A stretch of DNA of 64,000 bases from Butyricimonas faecalis (GCF_003991565.1 NZ_CP032819.1:1736001-1800000); one strand, 5' to 3'. Numbered from the stretch's first letter, positions 27,456 to 37,377 are shown. Notes: a model not told the origin generated them from the letters alone. Made by a program: numbers and translations.

Positions 27456-28883
27456 TTAGTTACGACAATAAAGTTTCTTCTGGAGTTCCTCCACCTGAGC
27501 TTTAAAAGCACGATCGGTTTCCATCAAATCGGTAACAGCCTTACAAGCATACAACACGGTCGTGTGGTCCTTTTTACCGATTTGCTTACCAATGTATGCT
27601 AACGATGCATTCGTGTAAGTCTTGCTGAAATACATGGCCAACTGGCGAGCTTGAACGACTTCTCGCTTTCTCGTTTTTTCCTGTAACATTTCGGGAGCCA
27701 TGTTAAAATGCTTGCAAACAACTTGCTGAATATCTTCCACGGTCAACTCGACTTTCTGGTTCTTCACCATTTTACCCAAGATCTCCTTCACCACATCAAC
27801 CGTCAGGTCTTTATGATTAAAAGTCGCTTGAGCCAGTAAAGAAATCATAGCTCCCTCCAATTCCCGCACATTATTGCTCACGTATTTACAGATATATTCC
27901 AACACCTCGTCCGAAAAGTCTATACCATCTTTGTGCGCTTTAAAACGAGCTATTTCCATACGAGTTTCAAAATCAGGAGCTTTTATCTCCGCAGACAACC
28001 CCCAACGGAAACGGGAAAGTAAACGCTCCTCCAAGCCACTCAACTCTGCCGGTGAACGATCGGATGTCAGTATCAGTTGTTTCCCTGACTGATGCAAGTG
28101 GTTAAATATATGAAAGAATGTATTCTGAGTGGCAGTTTTACCGGCTAATTCATGAATATCATCCAAAATCAACACGTCGATTAATTGATAGAAATGTAAG
28201 AAATCATTGATCTCGTTCTTACGCACAGCTTCCGTGAATTGAGTCTGAAAAACATTCGTGGTCACGTACAATACCACCTTGTTGGGATAATTTTGTTTAA
28301 CCTCCATACCGATAGCTTGTGCCAAATGAGTTTTTCCCAATCCAGACCCACCATATATTAACAAGGGATTAAAAGCCGTACCGCCCGGATTTTGCGCAAT
28401 CGCCACGGCGGCAGATTTTGCCAATCGATTACAACTTCCCTCGATATAACTATCCAGCGTGTAGGAAGGATTTAATTGAGGATCTATCTGTAAACGATTA
28501 TTATTGCGTTCGAAAGGATTTTTAGGAGCAACACTATCCGGTTTACCATTCACGTACACCGTGTTCGGTTCCACCTTTTTCATGTTATTGGAAGGCATTG
28601 TCACGGAAAGAGGATCACGAGGATGGCTCTCTTCTACTACAACTGAATATTCAAGTTTTGCATTCGGACCAATCGCGGAACGAACAGCTTTTCGCAAAAT
28701 ATCCACGAAATGCTCTTCCAAACATTCGTAAACATATTGACTTGGCACTTGAATTGTCAACACATCATCTTTGAAACTCAAGGCACGAATCGGTGCAAAC
28801 CAAGTTTTAAACGTTCTTGGCAACACTTGCTCCTTGATCAAGTCTAGACATTCCGACCAAACACTTTTACAATCCTTTTTCAT
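27456..28883 (-). CDS. dnaA: Chromosomal replication initiator DnaA
   Basis: The AAA+ initiator opens the replication origin. Domain I is at residues ~1-85 (VWSECLDLIKEQVLPRTFKTWFAPI). A Pro/Asn-rich linker of ~60 residues follows. Domain III holds Walker A GGSGLGKTH (about residues 178-186), Walker B LILDDIHEL, and the sensor/Arg-finger region LLSRFRWGL. Domain IV (about 375-475) has the DNA-binding signature ending KKDHTTVLYACKAV. At 475 residues it is complete. The downstream gene is yigZ. No cluster of DnaA boxes is visible in the 370-bp upstream gap, so this is not evidently the origin. Confidence 0.97.
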   Translation of the reverse strand: MKKDCKSVWSECLDLIKEQVLPRTFKTWFAPIRALSFKDDVLTIQVPSQYVYECLEEHFVDILRKAVRSAIGPNAKLEYSVVVEESHPRDPLSVTMPSNNMKKVEPNTVYVNGKPDSVAPKNPFERNNNRLQIDPQLNPSYTLDSYIEGSCNRLAKSAAVAIAQNPGGTAFNPLLIYGGSGLGKTHLAQAIGMEVKQNYPNKVVLYVTTNVFQTQFTEAVRKNEINDFLHFYQLIDVLILDDIHELAGKTATQNTFFHIFNHLHQSGKQLILTSDRSPAELSGLEERLLSRFRWGLSAEIKAPDFETRMEIARFKAHKDGIDFSDEVLEYICKYVSNNVRELEGAMISLLAQATFNHKDLTVDVVKEILGKMVKNQKVELTVEDIQQVVCKHFNMAPEMLQEKTRKREVVQARQLAMYFSKTYTNASLAYIGKQIGKKDHTTVLYACKAVTDLMETDRAFKAQVEELQKKLYCRN

Positions 28884-29253
28884 TTATCTATTATTTATAT
28901 CCCTATCCATTCTAGGAAATGGAACGCTAAATTCGAAAAAAAATATTGGAAAAAAAATAATGATTTCACTTGCTTTTTATCGTTTCTTGCTTACGTTTTA
29001 GGTATCAATTCTTTAGATATATAATAATGACAATCAATACCTTACAACACAACAAAATAATCAACAAGCGTCTCTTTTTTGCAATGAGCTCTTAACATAA
29101 ACACAACATTCCGATTAACCTACCCTAGGGATAAAGCTTTAACGCCTAAGGGGAAAAAATAAACTACGCTATATTTTTTTGATTCTAAAAATCCACCTTT
29201 TATGTTAACAAAATTCAGAGGCTAAAGATCGTTATTTAGAATTATTCTATTTT
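28884..29253. other. Intergenic region upstream of dnaA, nothing definite
   Basis: This 370-bp A/T-rich gap lies between the minus-strand dnaA start and the stop of the MCE gene on the same strand. I find no TTATCCACA-type DnaA boxes, no good TAnnTTTG promoter and no gene. A small cluster of palindromic words (CCCTAGGG, AAGCTT, CCTAAGG) occurs at 29122-29154 without an obvious meaning. Confidence 0.5.
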
Positions 29254-30441
29254 TCAAATAAAGTCAATTTTAACAATATATGCACCATTATAACATTTTA
29301 TAACATCATGTAATTTCCGCTGGGCAGGTTTCAATTTCTTGTAGCTATCAATGATGTAAAGATATTTATCTTTATACTTAATTTCCTTTAATCCAGGATT
29401 TTGAACATACAATTCAGAATTAATATCTAATCGTTCCGAAGACTCGAAAATTACCACGCCATACTCTTCAAGAGCATTTTTTCCAAAAGAAAAATCAATC
29501 AGCGAAAGATTTATAAAGCGTTTCGGATTATACCTGAATTCGACCAATAAGCGATTCAAATTTTCACTCACTTGATTCAAATTATAATAGAGATCATTGT
29601 CATTTAAAAGTGCACCTATCGTACCCTCACCTCTATTTATTTTGTTCATTATCGAATCGGTTGTAGCCAAAATATAGTCCAGACTCATTAGTGTCTGATG
29701 CAAGCTTGCTCGCCGTAAAGAATCGCTTATCGCGGACACATTACTCAAAATATTAGAAATCTCCTCGTTATTATTTTTCAGATTACCCGTGATGCTATTT
29801 ACATTCTGCAAAATGGAACTGATTCTCACGGACTCTCCTTGTATTAAGGTATCCAAATTTCCCGAGGCACCCTCCAAATTACGCAATGTCCGGTCGATAC
29901 TTCCGAAACTATTACTTAAATTCTTTTTTGTCTCTTCATTAAATAATCCTTGAACGATCAACATCACGGAATCCAATGACCCTAGCAAACGCTCGGCTTT
30001 CTGTTTCAATGGCAACATTTGTTGGCTCACCTGTTCCATAAGTCCACGTTCCACTTGCGACCGCAAGGTATCTCCACTTACCGCAGACACGCGGGAATCT
30101 CCCGGCATTAAAGCAATGACTTTTGAACCCATTAAATCAGCACTCTGAATCATGGCCAATGTATTTGATGGTAGTTCCAGCCCTTTATTCACCGAGAACT
30201 TCACGAGTACCCGATCAAACCTTTCCCCCGTAAACTGGATTGAAATCACTTGGCCTACCTGATATCCCCGGTAAATAACGCCACTAGACACTTTCAACCC
30301 TTCCACACTATCATACACACCATAAAATGTACTTTTGGATTCAAACAGGGACGAACCTTTTAAGAAATTTATTCCCCAAATCAAGATAAAAACCGCAGCC
30401 AACGCGGTCAGGGCTAATTTCGCTTCTCTTTTAATTTTCAT
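29254..30441 (-). CDS. MCE (MlaD-like) lipid-transport protein
   Basis: This is a membrane-anchored periplasmic protein expected to bind phospholipid in an Mla-type transport system. An N-terminal membrane helix (LALTALAAVFILIWGINFL, residues ~9-27) is followed by one MCE domain at about 38-115 (TFYGVYDSVEGLKVSSGVIYRG and VLVKFSVNKGLELPSNT). A long helical segment (about residues 130-300) is rich in heptad-like Leu/Ile/Asn, as in the helical needle of MCE proteins. The last ~95 residues form a beta-rich tail (VVIFESSERLDINSELY onward) that I do not recognise. It starts 31 bp after the amidase gene, a pairing often seen in this phylum. The ATPase and permease of the system are not nearby. Confidence 0.88.
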   Translation of the reverse strand: MKIKREAKLALTALAAVFILIWGINFLKGSSLFESKSTFYGVYDSVEGLKVSSGVIYRGYQVGQVISIQFTGERFDRVLVKFSVNKGLELPSNTLAMIQSADLMGSKVIALMPGDSRVSAVSGDTLRSQVERGLMEQVSQQMLPLKQKAERLLGSLDSVMLIVQGLFNEETKKNLSNSFGSIDRTLRNLEGASGNLDTLIQGESVRISSILQNVNSITGNLKNNNEEISNILSNVSAISDSLRRASLHQTLMSLDYILATTDSIMNKINRGEGTIGALLNDNDLYYNLNQVSENLNRLLVEFRYNPKRFINLSLIDFSFGKNALEEYGVVIFESSERLDINSELYVQNPGLKEIKYKDKYLYIIDSYKKLKPAQRKLHDVIKCYNGAYIVKIDFI

Positions 30442-30472
30442 GAGTATTATTTTATTTCTTCATTCATTTCTT

Positions 30473-31648
30473 CTATTCTAACTTTCTTGCTTCTGCCACG
30501 GAAATCTGTTTTCCTTTATAGACCGCAATAACAAAGCAATCCTTTACCGTTTTTCGAACTTCCTGCTGAAACTCTAACGCTTTCTCGTAACTCGAAGTTT
30601 TCTTCACATAATACCGGTAACGATCTATTCCCTTCAATACCTCCACCTTGTCTTTCAATTTCAGATACCGGAAATCCTTTATTCGTGTCTTGGAAGATGC
30701 TACTTGTATGGCATAAAACAAATCATTCTTATCGGATTCCCCAACAACCTTCTCGACCTCTTTCTTTTCTACCGTAGAAGTTTTCTGATTTTGCTTTTGC
30801 ACCTGCGAAGTCTGTTTTTGCTCCACTTTTTGTTCTTCCAGTCCTCCGGTCAACACGACACTGTTACGTTCCACGCTATTTTTATATGCTTGAAAAGCCG
30901 CAAATATCGCCCGGGCTATATTGGTTTGTCCTGACTCAGACGTTAAAATCTTTTGATCATGCGGATTCGAAATAAAACCAGTCTCAATCAGGACTGCCGG
31001 CATCCCCACGTCCATCAACACGATAAATCCCGCTTGCCTCACTTCCCGATCCGGCATACGAGTTCTCGCTATTAACTCCTTTTGAATAGGTGCAGCAAAT
31101 TCCATACTATTTTTCAAGTGACTATTTTTCAAAAAATTAAACATGATATATGACTCCGCTTTTTTCGGATCAAAACCATCATATTTCACTGAATAATCCT
31201 CTTCGTAATGAATGGCCTCGTTCTCCTTCATGGCAACTTGAAAACTGGCCTCTGACTTGTGTAACCCCAGCACGTAAGTTTCCACGCCTCTCACGCTCGA
31301 TTTGGAAAACTTGTTCACGTGAATGGAGATAAACAATTGCGCTTTCGCTTTATTCGCTATCCGTCCCCGTTCCCTCAAATCCACGGCGACATCCTTGGTC
31401 CGCGTGTACACGATATTCAAATCGGGATAGGCATTTTTCACCAACTTTCCCAATTTTAAGGCTATCGCCAACGTTATATCTTTCTCCCTCAACTTCCCAC
31501 TAATAGCTCCCGGATCTTTTCCTCCATGTCCGGCATCAATACAAATACAATTTATTTTCCCCAAAGTCTCTTGTGCCATCAAAGAATTCAAACCTTCTAA
31601 TAAAAAGATTACCAACAAGAAACATATGAACCGGCACTGATTTATCAT
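30473..31648 (-). CDS. N-acetylmuramoyl-L-alanine amidase (Amidase_3) with C-terminal SPOR-like domain
   Basis: A secreted zinc amidase that cuts the stem peptide from peptidoglycan, probably in daughter-cell separation. Signal peptide: FICFLLVIFLLEGLNSLMAQ. The Amidase_3 domain spans about residues 30-255, with zinc ligands in CIDAGHGGKDPGA (His), then a Glu, and SIHVNK (His). LIETGFISNPHDQ carries the catalytic Glu. A Gln/Lys-rich linker follows (residues ~275-310). The last ~75 residues (FYAIQVASSKTRIKD onward) are a SPOR-type fold that binds denuded glycan at the septum. At 391 residues it is complete. It is divergent from lptD and co-directional with the MCE gene. Confidence 0.93.
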   Translation of the reverse strand: MINQCRFICFLLVIFLLEGLNSLMAQETLGKINCICIDAGHGGKDPGAISGKLREKDITLAIALKLGKLVKNAYPDLNIVYTRTKDVAVDLRERGRIANKAKAQLFISIHVNKFSKSSVRGVETYVLGLHKSEASFQVAMKENEAIHYEEDYSVKYDGFDPKKAESYIMFNFLKNSHLKNSMEFAAPIQKELIARTRMPDREVRQAGFIVLMDVGMPAVLIETGFISNPHDQKILTSESGQTNIARAIFAAFQAYKNSVERNSVVLTGGLEEQKVEQKQTSQVQKQNQKTSTVEKKEVEKVVGESDKNDLFYAIQVASSKTRIKDFRYLKLKDKVEVLKGIDRYRYYVKKTSSYEKALEFQQEVRKTVKDCFVIAVYKGKQISVAEARKLE

Positions 31649-31699
31649 GTATTTAAAACTTTTTAAAAAGAATCATGAGCATTAACAACCATTATTTCT

Positions 31700-31707
31700 T
31701 ACATTTG
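31700..31707 (+). promoter_or_regulatory. -7 promoter box before lptD
   Basis: TACATTTG matches TAnnTTTG in the short divergent gap between the amidase gene and lptD. The -33 element is not evident. Confidence 0.45.
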
Positions 31708-31764
31708 CAAAGCAAAAATGCAATATGCGTAATGCAATAATTAGTCACAAAAATAATTATAAAA

Positions 31765-34389
31765 TTGCAAGTTAGATTATATACAGGGCTTTTTATTAAG
31801 AAATGTATCATTTTAACAATGATCGCCCTGCCCGTAATACTCTCGTCAAATGGCTTGGCGTCCGAGATTATTTTCGGACAAGACCTCTTTATCACAACCA
31901 TTGACACAACGGGACAACCCGGTGATAGCATTCGTATCGTTTATGACTCCGCAGGCATCCCGATAGATACCATTCGTAACGATTCCGCACAACCCAAACC
32001 TCTATTCAAAGACCTCGTCAAATATAACGCAGACGATTCGGTCAAATTTTCAATACAAGAGAAAAAAGTATATCTGTACGGAAATGGTTTCGTGAAATAC
32101 CTGGCAACCGAGTTAAAAGCTGATTACATCGAACTCGACATGGATAAAAAACTAGCCATGGCAACAGGAGTACTCGATTCTGTAGGAAAATTGAAAGGAA
32201 CTCCCAAATTTAAAGACGGTGGACAAGAATTTGAAAGTACCGAATTGCACTATAATTTTGACACAAAAAAAGGTTATGTAACCGAGATCATCACCCAAGA
32301 AGGAGAAGGTTATATCCAAGGAAAAATCACCAAAAAGATGAGTGACTCCGTCTATTGCGTGAAACACGGTATGTACACGACCTGCGATGAACACAACCAC
32401 CCACACTTCGGGCTTAACATGAGCAAAGCGAAGATGATCAAGGATAAAAAGATATTTGTCGGTTTCACCAACTTGGAATTAGAAGGTATTCCCTTGCCGA
32501 TATTCATTCCTTTCGGCTTTTTCCCGGTCACGAAAAAAGCCACGTCGGGAATTATCATGCCCACTTACGGAGAGGAACGGATGAGAGGATTTAACTTAAG
32601 AGGTGGTGGATACTATATTTATATCAATGACTACATTGACATGAACATCACCGGGGATATTTACACCAACGGTTCTTGGGGATTACAATACGCCACCCAA
32701 TATCGCAAAAGGTATAAATTCAATGGTAATCTGAACTTCACGATCAGTAAAAACTATGTCAGTGAAAAGGGATTGCCTGATTATCAAGAATCATCCGACT
32801 GGTCTGTACGCTGGACTCACACGCAGGATGGCAAAGCAAACCCGTACAGTTCATTCTCGGCCTCCGTGGATATGTCATCCGCCAACAACAACTACTATAA
32901 TGCTAACACGGTGAACGGTATCGCCAACCAAAGAAAGCAATCCAGTATTTCGTGGAGTAAAAAATGGCCGGAAAGCCCGTTCAGTTTGAGTGGCTCGTTC
33001 AATCACAGCCAGAACAGTCGGGATACCTCTATTGCTATAACATTGCCGAATTTGAGTCTCCGTATGACACAAATCTATCCTTTCCGTAAAAAAGGGAAAA
33101 GTGGTGAAATGAAATGGTATGACAATATTGGTGTTTCTTATTCTGCCGAATTAAGGAACAGTATCCAAACCAAAGAAAACAAATTATTCAAATCCTCTTT
33201 TGAAAGAGATTGGAATAATGGATTCAAACACAATATTCCGATCAGTTTGCAATTTAAGATTGCCAAGGACGTGACCTTTACTCCCTCCTTAAATTACAAT
33301 GGATACCTGAACCTCAAAACCATTGAAAAGATATGGATTCCGGACACGAGTGCCGCCGGTGGACAATATATCACCCGGGATGTTCCCGGGTTGAATTACT
33401 CGCATGACTATTCAGCCAGTGGGTCAATCGGATATACTCCAACTATATATGGTATGTTCATGTTCAAACCAGGATGTAAAGTTGTTGCCATCCGGCACAT
33501 GATACGTCCATCCATATCGGCATCTTATACCCCTGCCATCAAACCCTTGGGTAAATACAAAAAGAGTTACTTCGATGGAGAAAAAGAGATTGAATATGAT
33601 ATTCACGAAGGTTTAACCTATCGTCCGAATACTACCGGTAGTAAACAATCCGGAAGCATCAGTTTCAGTTTGGATAATAATATAGAAATGAAAGTTCGGA
33701 ACGACAAGGATACAACTGGAGATGAAGAATTCAAAAAAGTAAAGCTTTTGGAGAGTTTCAGACTTTCGACATCTTATAATCCTTTTGCCGATAGTATGAA
33801 CTTTTCAAACATCTCCATAAGCGCACGTACCAAAATATTGAATAACAAAGTTGATTTGAATTTCAGTGGTACCATTGATCCTTATGCAATAGACACAAAC
33901 AATATAAGATATAATAAATATCATGGAAAATTAGGACGTTTAACCAACGCAACAATTTCCACTAATTTCAGTTTTTCCGCAGATAACGGACAAAATAAAG
34001 AAAAAAAGAACGATCTGGTAGGTGGATTCTATGATGACTACGTTGATTTTGACGTGCCTTGGAATATCAGTGTTAGTTATAACTTCAGTTATTCCAGATC
34101 TAACCCTTATAGAAGTCCAACAATCTCTCAGATCATCAACTTCTCGGGAGACCTCTCGTTAACTCCTAAATGGAAACTCGCTTTCCAATCAGGATATGAC
34201 ATTAAAAACAAGGAAGTAACTTCAACTAGTTTTAGTGTCACGAGAGATTTGCATTGCTGGGAAATGACATTTAACTGTATGCCATTCGGACAGCACCAGT
34301 CTTATAACTTTGAAATTCACGTCCGATCCTCGTTATTACGAGATTTGAAATTGACCAAACGGGATTCCTGGTATGATCGAAGACTTTAA
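31765..34389 (+). CDS. lptD: LPS-assembly outer-membrane protein LptD-like
   Basis: This is the outer-membrane barrel that inserts lipopolysaccharide into the outer leaflet, here the Bacteroidetes form. After a signal segment (KKCIILTMIALPVILSSNGLAS), an OstA/LptA-like jelly roll occupies about residues 90-230 (KVYLYGNGFVKYLATELKADYIELD). The LptD barrel with many aromatic-alternating strands follows (FIPFGFFPVTKKATSGIIMP near 250) and runs to the end. At about 874 residues it is full length. No ATG gives the signal peptide with its Lys residues: the frame opens with TTG 31765, while the first ATG (31819) removes the positive charges. A TTG start is therefore likely. The gene is separate from lptB at 58761. 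Confidence 0.88.
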   Translation: MQVRLYTGLFIKKCIILTMIALPVILSSNGLASEIIFGQDLFITTIDTTGQPGDSIRIVYDSAGIPIDTIRNDSAQPKPLFKDLVKYNADDSVKFSIQEKKVYLYGNGFVKYLATELKADYIELDMDKKLAMATGVLDSVGKLKGTPKFKDGGQEFESTELHYNFDTKKGYVTEIITQEGEGYIQGKITKKMSDSVYCVKHGMYTTCDEHNHPHFGLNMSKAKMIKDKKIFVGFTNLELEGIPLPIFIPFGFFPVTKKATSGIIMPTYGEERMRGFNLRGGGYYIYINDYIDMNITGDIYTNGSWGLQYATQYRKRYKFNGNLNFTISKNYVSEKGLPDYQESSDWSVRWTHTQDGKANPYSSFSASVDMSSANNNYYNANTVNGIANQRKQSSISWSKKWPESPFSLSGSFNHSQNSRDTSIAITLPNLSLRMTQIYPFRKKGKSGEMKWYDNIGVSYSAELRNSIQTKENKLFKSSFERDWNNGFKHNIPISLQFKIAKDVTFTPSLNYNGYLNLKTIEKIWIPDTSAAGGQYITRDVPGLNYSHDYSASGSIGYTPTIYGMFMFKPGCKVVAIRHMIRPSISASYTPAIKPLGKYKKSYFDGEKEIEYDIHEGLTYRPNTTGSKQSGSISFSLDNNIEMKVRNDKDTTGDEEFKKVKLLESFRLSTSYNPFADSMNFSNISISARTKILNNKVDLNFSGTIDPYAIDTNNIRYNKYHGKLGRLTNATISTNFSFSADNGQNKEKKNDLVGGFYDDYVDFDVPWNISVSYNFSYSRSNPYRSPTISQIINFSGDLSLTPKWKLAFQSGYDIKNKEVTSTSFSVTRDLHCWEMTFNCMPFGQHQSYNFEIHVRSSLLRDLKLTKRDSWYDRRL

Positions 34390-34400
34390 TTTTCAAATAA

Positions 34401-34445
34401 ATAAACGAAATAAAGCAGACATTTAGTCTGCTTTATTTCGTTTAT
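34401..34445. terminator. Bidirectional intrinsic terminator between lptD and rlmB
   Basis: A near-perfect stem of about 19 bp (ATAAACGAAATAAAGCAGA with its complement) has a 7-nt loop. It serves the plus-strand lptD and the minus-strand rlmB. Confidence 0.9.
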
Positions 34446-34461
34446 ACTATAAGCAAAATTT

Positions 34462-35202
34462 CTATCTTCTTTGTCTCACCACTTCATACACCAAAATTGC
34501 CGCAGCAGCCGAAACATTCAAAGATTCAATTTTCCCATACTGGGGAATTTTAATTTGTTGATCTGCCAACGCCAACAACTCCTCATCAATACCGGTATCT
34601 TCTGCCCCCATAATAATCATACACCCTTCCTTCATATCCACTTCGGTATAAAATTTATCAGCTTTCTCCGTGGCAGCAAATAAAGTTAAACCTCTCCGTT
34701 TCAATTCTTTTAGCGTCTTTTTGAGATTTTTCTCCCGACAAACGGGCAAATGATACAAAGCCCCGGCTGACGTTTTAATCGCATCGGAAGATATTTTTGC
34801 AGAATTCTTATTCGGAATTAAAATAGCACTCACCCCGGCACATTCTGCCGTACGGGCAATTCCGCCCAAATTTCGTACATCAGTAATTCTGTCCAACACA
34901 AGTATCAATGGCATTTTCCCTTCCGCCACCACAGAATCCATGACCGTGTTTATATCTTGATAAGGAATTGGAGACACTTCGGCCAAAACTCCTTGATGAT
35001 TTTTCCCTGCAAACGGTTTAAACACCTCTTCGGGTACATACTGGAACTGAATCTGACGTTCACGCACCAGCGAAAATAATTGTTGGAACAACTCCCCCTT
35101 TATTCCCTGACGGAACATCACCTTGTCAATTTCCTTTTCCTCCTGTATAGCCTCCATCACGGCCCGGATTCCGAAAATACACTCTTGTTTAAACTTTGCC
35201 AT
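34462..35202 (-). CDS. rlmB: 23S rRNA 2'-O-methyltransferase RlmB (TrmH family)
   Basis: A SPOUT-class methyltransferase expected to methylate the ribose of a guanosine in 23S rRNA (G2251 in E. coli numbering). The N-terminal substrate-binding domain (residues ~1-75; FGIRAVMEAIQ) has the usual GxxxVxxA-type motif. The catalytic knot domain shows LDRITDVRNLGGIARTAECAGVSAILIP (motif 1), then MGAEDTGI (motif 2, AdoMet site), and IPQYGKIESLNVSAAAAILVYE (motif 3). At 246 residues it is complete. It starts 15 bp after the ABC-F gene and is co-transcribed with it. TrmH relatives are hard to split by substrate, so RlmB is the best but not the only name. Confidence 0.9.
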   Translation of the reverse strand: MAKFKQECIFGIRAVMEAIQEEKEIDKVMFRQGIKGELFQQLFSLVRERQIQFQYVPEEVFKPFAGKNHQGVLAEVSPIPYQDINTVMDSVVAEGKMPLILVLDRITDVRNLGGIARTAECAGVSAILIPNKNSAKISSDAIKTSAGALYHLPVCREKNLKKTLKELKRRGLTLFAATEKADKFYTEVDMKEGCMIIMGAEDTGIDEELLALADQQIKIPQYGKIESLNVSAAAAILVYEVVRQRR

Positions 35203-35217
35203 CTTTATTCGTTATTA

Positions 35218-37158
35218 TTAATTTCTAGCTTTCAATTCTTCCAAATGCCCGTTCTCCTCTTCCCACTCTTCCATACAGGCTTCCAAGTGTTTTTTCATCT
35301 CGTCATAAGTTTTTAACAACTCATCGTTGATCACGCCTTCTGCCATTTTCCCCTCTGCTTCCCCGATCTTTTGTTCCAAATCAGCAATTTCTCCTTCTAG
35401 CTTCTCGATTTTCACTTCCGACTTCTTGATCTCTTTATTCCATTGTTTCCGTTCCTCAAAAGCGATCTTATTTTCAGAAACACTCTCCTCTTCCACAACA
35501 TTCTCTTGCTGCAACTTCCGAGGATGCATCTGTTCATATTCCCGGAAACATTCCAGTTTCTTAGCCTCTAGGAAATGTGCGACACCTCCCAGGTATTCCT
35601 TTATTCCCTTGTTGGCGAATTCATACACCTTATCTGCCAACCCAAGCAGGAAATCCCGGTCATGGGAAACGACAATCACTGTACCTTCGAATTTCTTCAA
35701 CGCATCCTTTAATACATCTTTCGTGCGCATATCCAAATGATTCGTCGGCTCATCCAATATCAATACGTTATAAGGCTCCAATAATAAACGTACCATCGCC
35801 AAACGGGTGCGCTCACCCCCGGAAAGTACTTTCACTTTCTTGTCAACATCCTCACCGGAAAACAGAAAAGCTCCTAGTATATCCCGGATTTTCTTCCGAA
35901 TCTCACCTACTGCCACTTGATCTACCGTATCCAGAACACTCAACGAAGGATCAAGTAAATCAGCTTGATTCTGTGCAAAATACCCGATATTCACGTTATA
36001 TCCGATTTTCAAATTTCCCTCATAAGGGATCTGATCCATGATCATCTTCACCAAAGTTGTTTTACCCTCTCCGTTTCTTCCGACAAAAGCAACTTTCTCT
36101 CCTCTCAGCACATCCAGATTCACTTCATGTAATACCACGTGATCGCCATACGCTTTACTTAAATCCCGACCACACACGACAATATCTCCCGAACGAACGG
36201 CCGGTTGAAACCGCACGTTAATCCGTGCAGAATCTTCCTGTTCTACCTCTATTCGTTCTATTTTTTCCAATTGCTTGATTCGGGATTGTACCTGTACCGC
36301 TTTCGTCGCCTTATAACGAAAACGCTCGATAAAATCCTCTGTATCCTTAATCTGCTTTTGCTGGTTCTCGTAAGCACGTCGCTGTTGCTCGATACGCTCC
36401 TTACGCAATTCAGTAAACCGCGTGTATGACACCTTATAGTCATATATCTTTCCTAACGAGATCTCAATTGTCCGAGTCGTAATATTATTCAAAAAAGCAC
36501 GGTCATGCGACACGAGAACCACGGCCCCGGGATAGCCTTGCAAGAATGATTCCAACCAAGATATAGACTCTATGTCTAAATGGTTTGTCGGTTCATCCAA
36601 CAAAAAAACATCTGGACGTGCCAACAATATTTTAGCCAACTCGATTCGCATACGCCATCCTCCACTAAACTCCTCGCAACGACGTTCCAGATCCTCTTGC
36701 CGAAATCCCAATCCTTTTAACACGACCTCAACTTCCCCGTCCATATTATCCGCCCCTCGCATATGCAACATTTCGGTTTTCACATTCAATTTATCAATCA
36801 ACGCCATGTAACTATCCGACTCATAATCTGTACGCTCTCCCAATTCCCGATGCAAACATTCCAATTCCTCCTGCAAATCCAACACGTCATTAAATGCGGT
36901 TTCCGCTTCTTTCCGCACGGTTTTACCCTCTGCATACACTTTCGTCTGTGGCAAATATCCGATTTTCAATCCGGAAGGGACTGATACACTTCCTTCAGAA
37001 GGCTCCTGCACCCCGGCCAATATCTTCAATAATGTAGACTTTCCCGCCCCATTACGCCCGGTCAAACCAATCCGATCCCTTTTATTCACCAAAAAAGAAA
37101 TTGAATCAAGCAACGCGTAATCTCCAAATAAAACACTTACATTATTAACTGAAATCAT
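35218..37158 (-). CDS. ABC-F family ATPase (ribosome-associated)
   Basis: A soluble duplicated ABC protein without membrane segments, of the ABC-F translation-factor class (Uup/EttA/YdiF-like). ABC domain 1 (residues ~1-255) has Walker A GRNGAGKST, signature FSGGWRMRIELAKIL and Walker B DVFLLDEPTNHLD. The P-site tRNA-interaction linker (~255-310) has the typical Arg/Lys/Gln-rich helices. Domain 2 (~315-540) has GRNGEGKTT, LSGGERTRLAMVRLL and VLILDEPTNHLD. A C-terminal coiled coil (~575-646) is rich in Glu/Lys, as in Uup. 646 residues. It has a strong promoter at 37200-37230 and is followed by rlmB, fitting a translation theme. The subfamily is not assigned. Confidence 0.93.
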   Translation of the reverse strand: MISVNNVSVLFGDYALLDSISFLVNKRDRIGLTGRNGAGKSTLLKILAGVQEPSEGSVSVPSGLKIGYLPQTKVYAEGKTVRKEAETAFNDVLDLQEELECLHRELGERTDYESDSYMALIDKLNVKTEMLHMRGADNMDGEVEVVLKGLGFRQEDLERRCEEFSGGWRMRIELAKILLARPDVFLLDEPTNHLDIESISWLESFLQGYPGAVVLVSHDRAFLNNITTRTIEISLGKIYDYKVSYTRFTELRKERIEQQRRAYENQQKQIKDTEDFIERFRYKATKAVQVQSRIKQLEKIERIEVEQEDSARINVRFQPAVRSGDIVVCGRDLSKAYGDHVVLHEVNLDVLRGEKVAFVGRNGEGKTTLVKMIMDQIPYEGNLKIGYNVNIGYFAQNQADLLDPSLSVLDTVDQVAVGEIRKKIRDILGAFLFSGEDVDKKVKVLSGGERTRLAMVRLLLEPYNVLILDEPTNHLDMRTKDVLKDALKKFEGTVIVVSHDRDFLLGLADKVYEFANKGIKEYLGGVAHFLEAKKLECFREYEQMHPRKLQQENVVEEESVSENKIAFEERKQWNKEIKKSEVKIEKLEGEIADLEQKIGEAEGKMAEGVINDELLKTYDEMKKHLEACMEEWEEENGHLEELKARN

Positions 37159-37199
37159 ATCTTATCATGCAAAATAAAACCTTCTATTTTTAACGAGTG

Positions 37200-37230
37200 C
37201 AAATATACGAAACTTATAGACATGGGCAAA
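37200..37230 (-). promoter_or_regulatory. Promoter of the ABC-F/rlmB operon
   Basis: On the minus strand -33 TTTG (37227-37230), a 19-bp spacer and -7 TATATTTG (37200-37207) are a perfect match to the phylum consensus, about 42 bp before the start codon. Confidence 0.75.
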
Positions 37231-37345
37231 CGGGTTTCCTGTGTGTTACAAGTTATAAGTTCACAAGTTACAGGTTGCAAATTCAAAATTTGCACATAAA
37301 AATAACCTGCAACCCAACGAAATCATATAAAAAATGACAATTATC

Positions 37346-37377
37346 TTGTTTTATCCATTAAATATTTTTTATATTTG
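37346..37377 (+). promoter_or_regulatory. Promoter of pruA
   Basis: -7 box TATATTTG (37370-37377) with TTG (37346-37348) 21 bp upstream. The start codon follows 40 bp later. Confidence 0.65.

Noticed and set aside
28884..29253. Replication origin next to dnaA
   Set aside because: No DnaA-box cluster and no clear unwinding element could be found; a dnaA-adjacent origin cannot be supported.
37246..37310. Structured leader of pruA or riboswitch
   Set aside because: The inverted words (GGTTGCA/TGCAACC) belong to the dispersed A/T-rich repeat type and lie upstream of the pruA promoter, so they are not in its mRNA.
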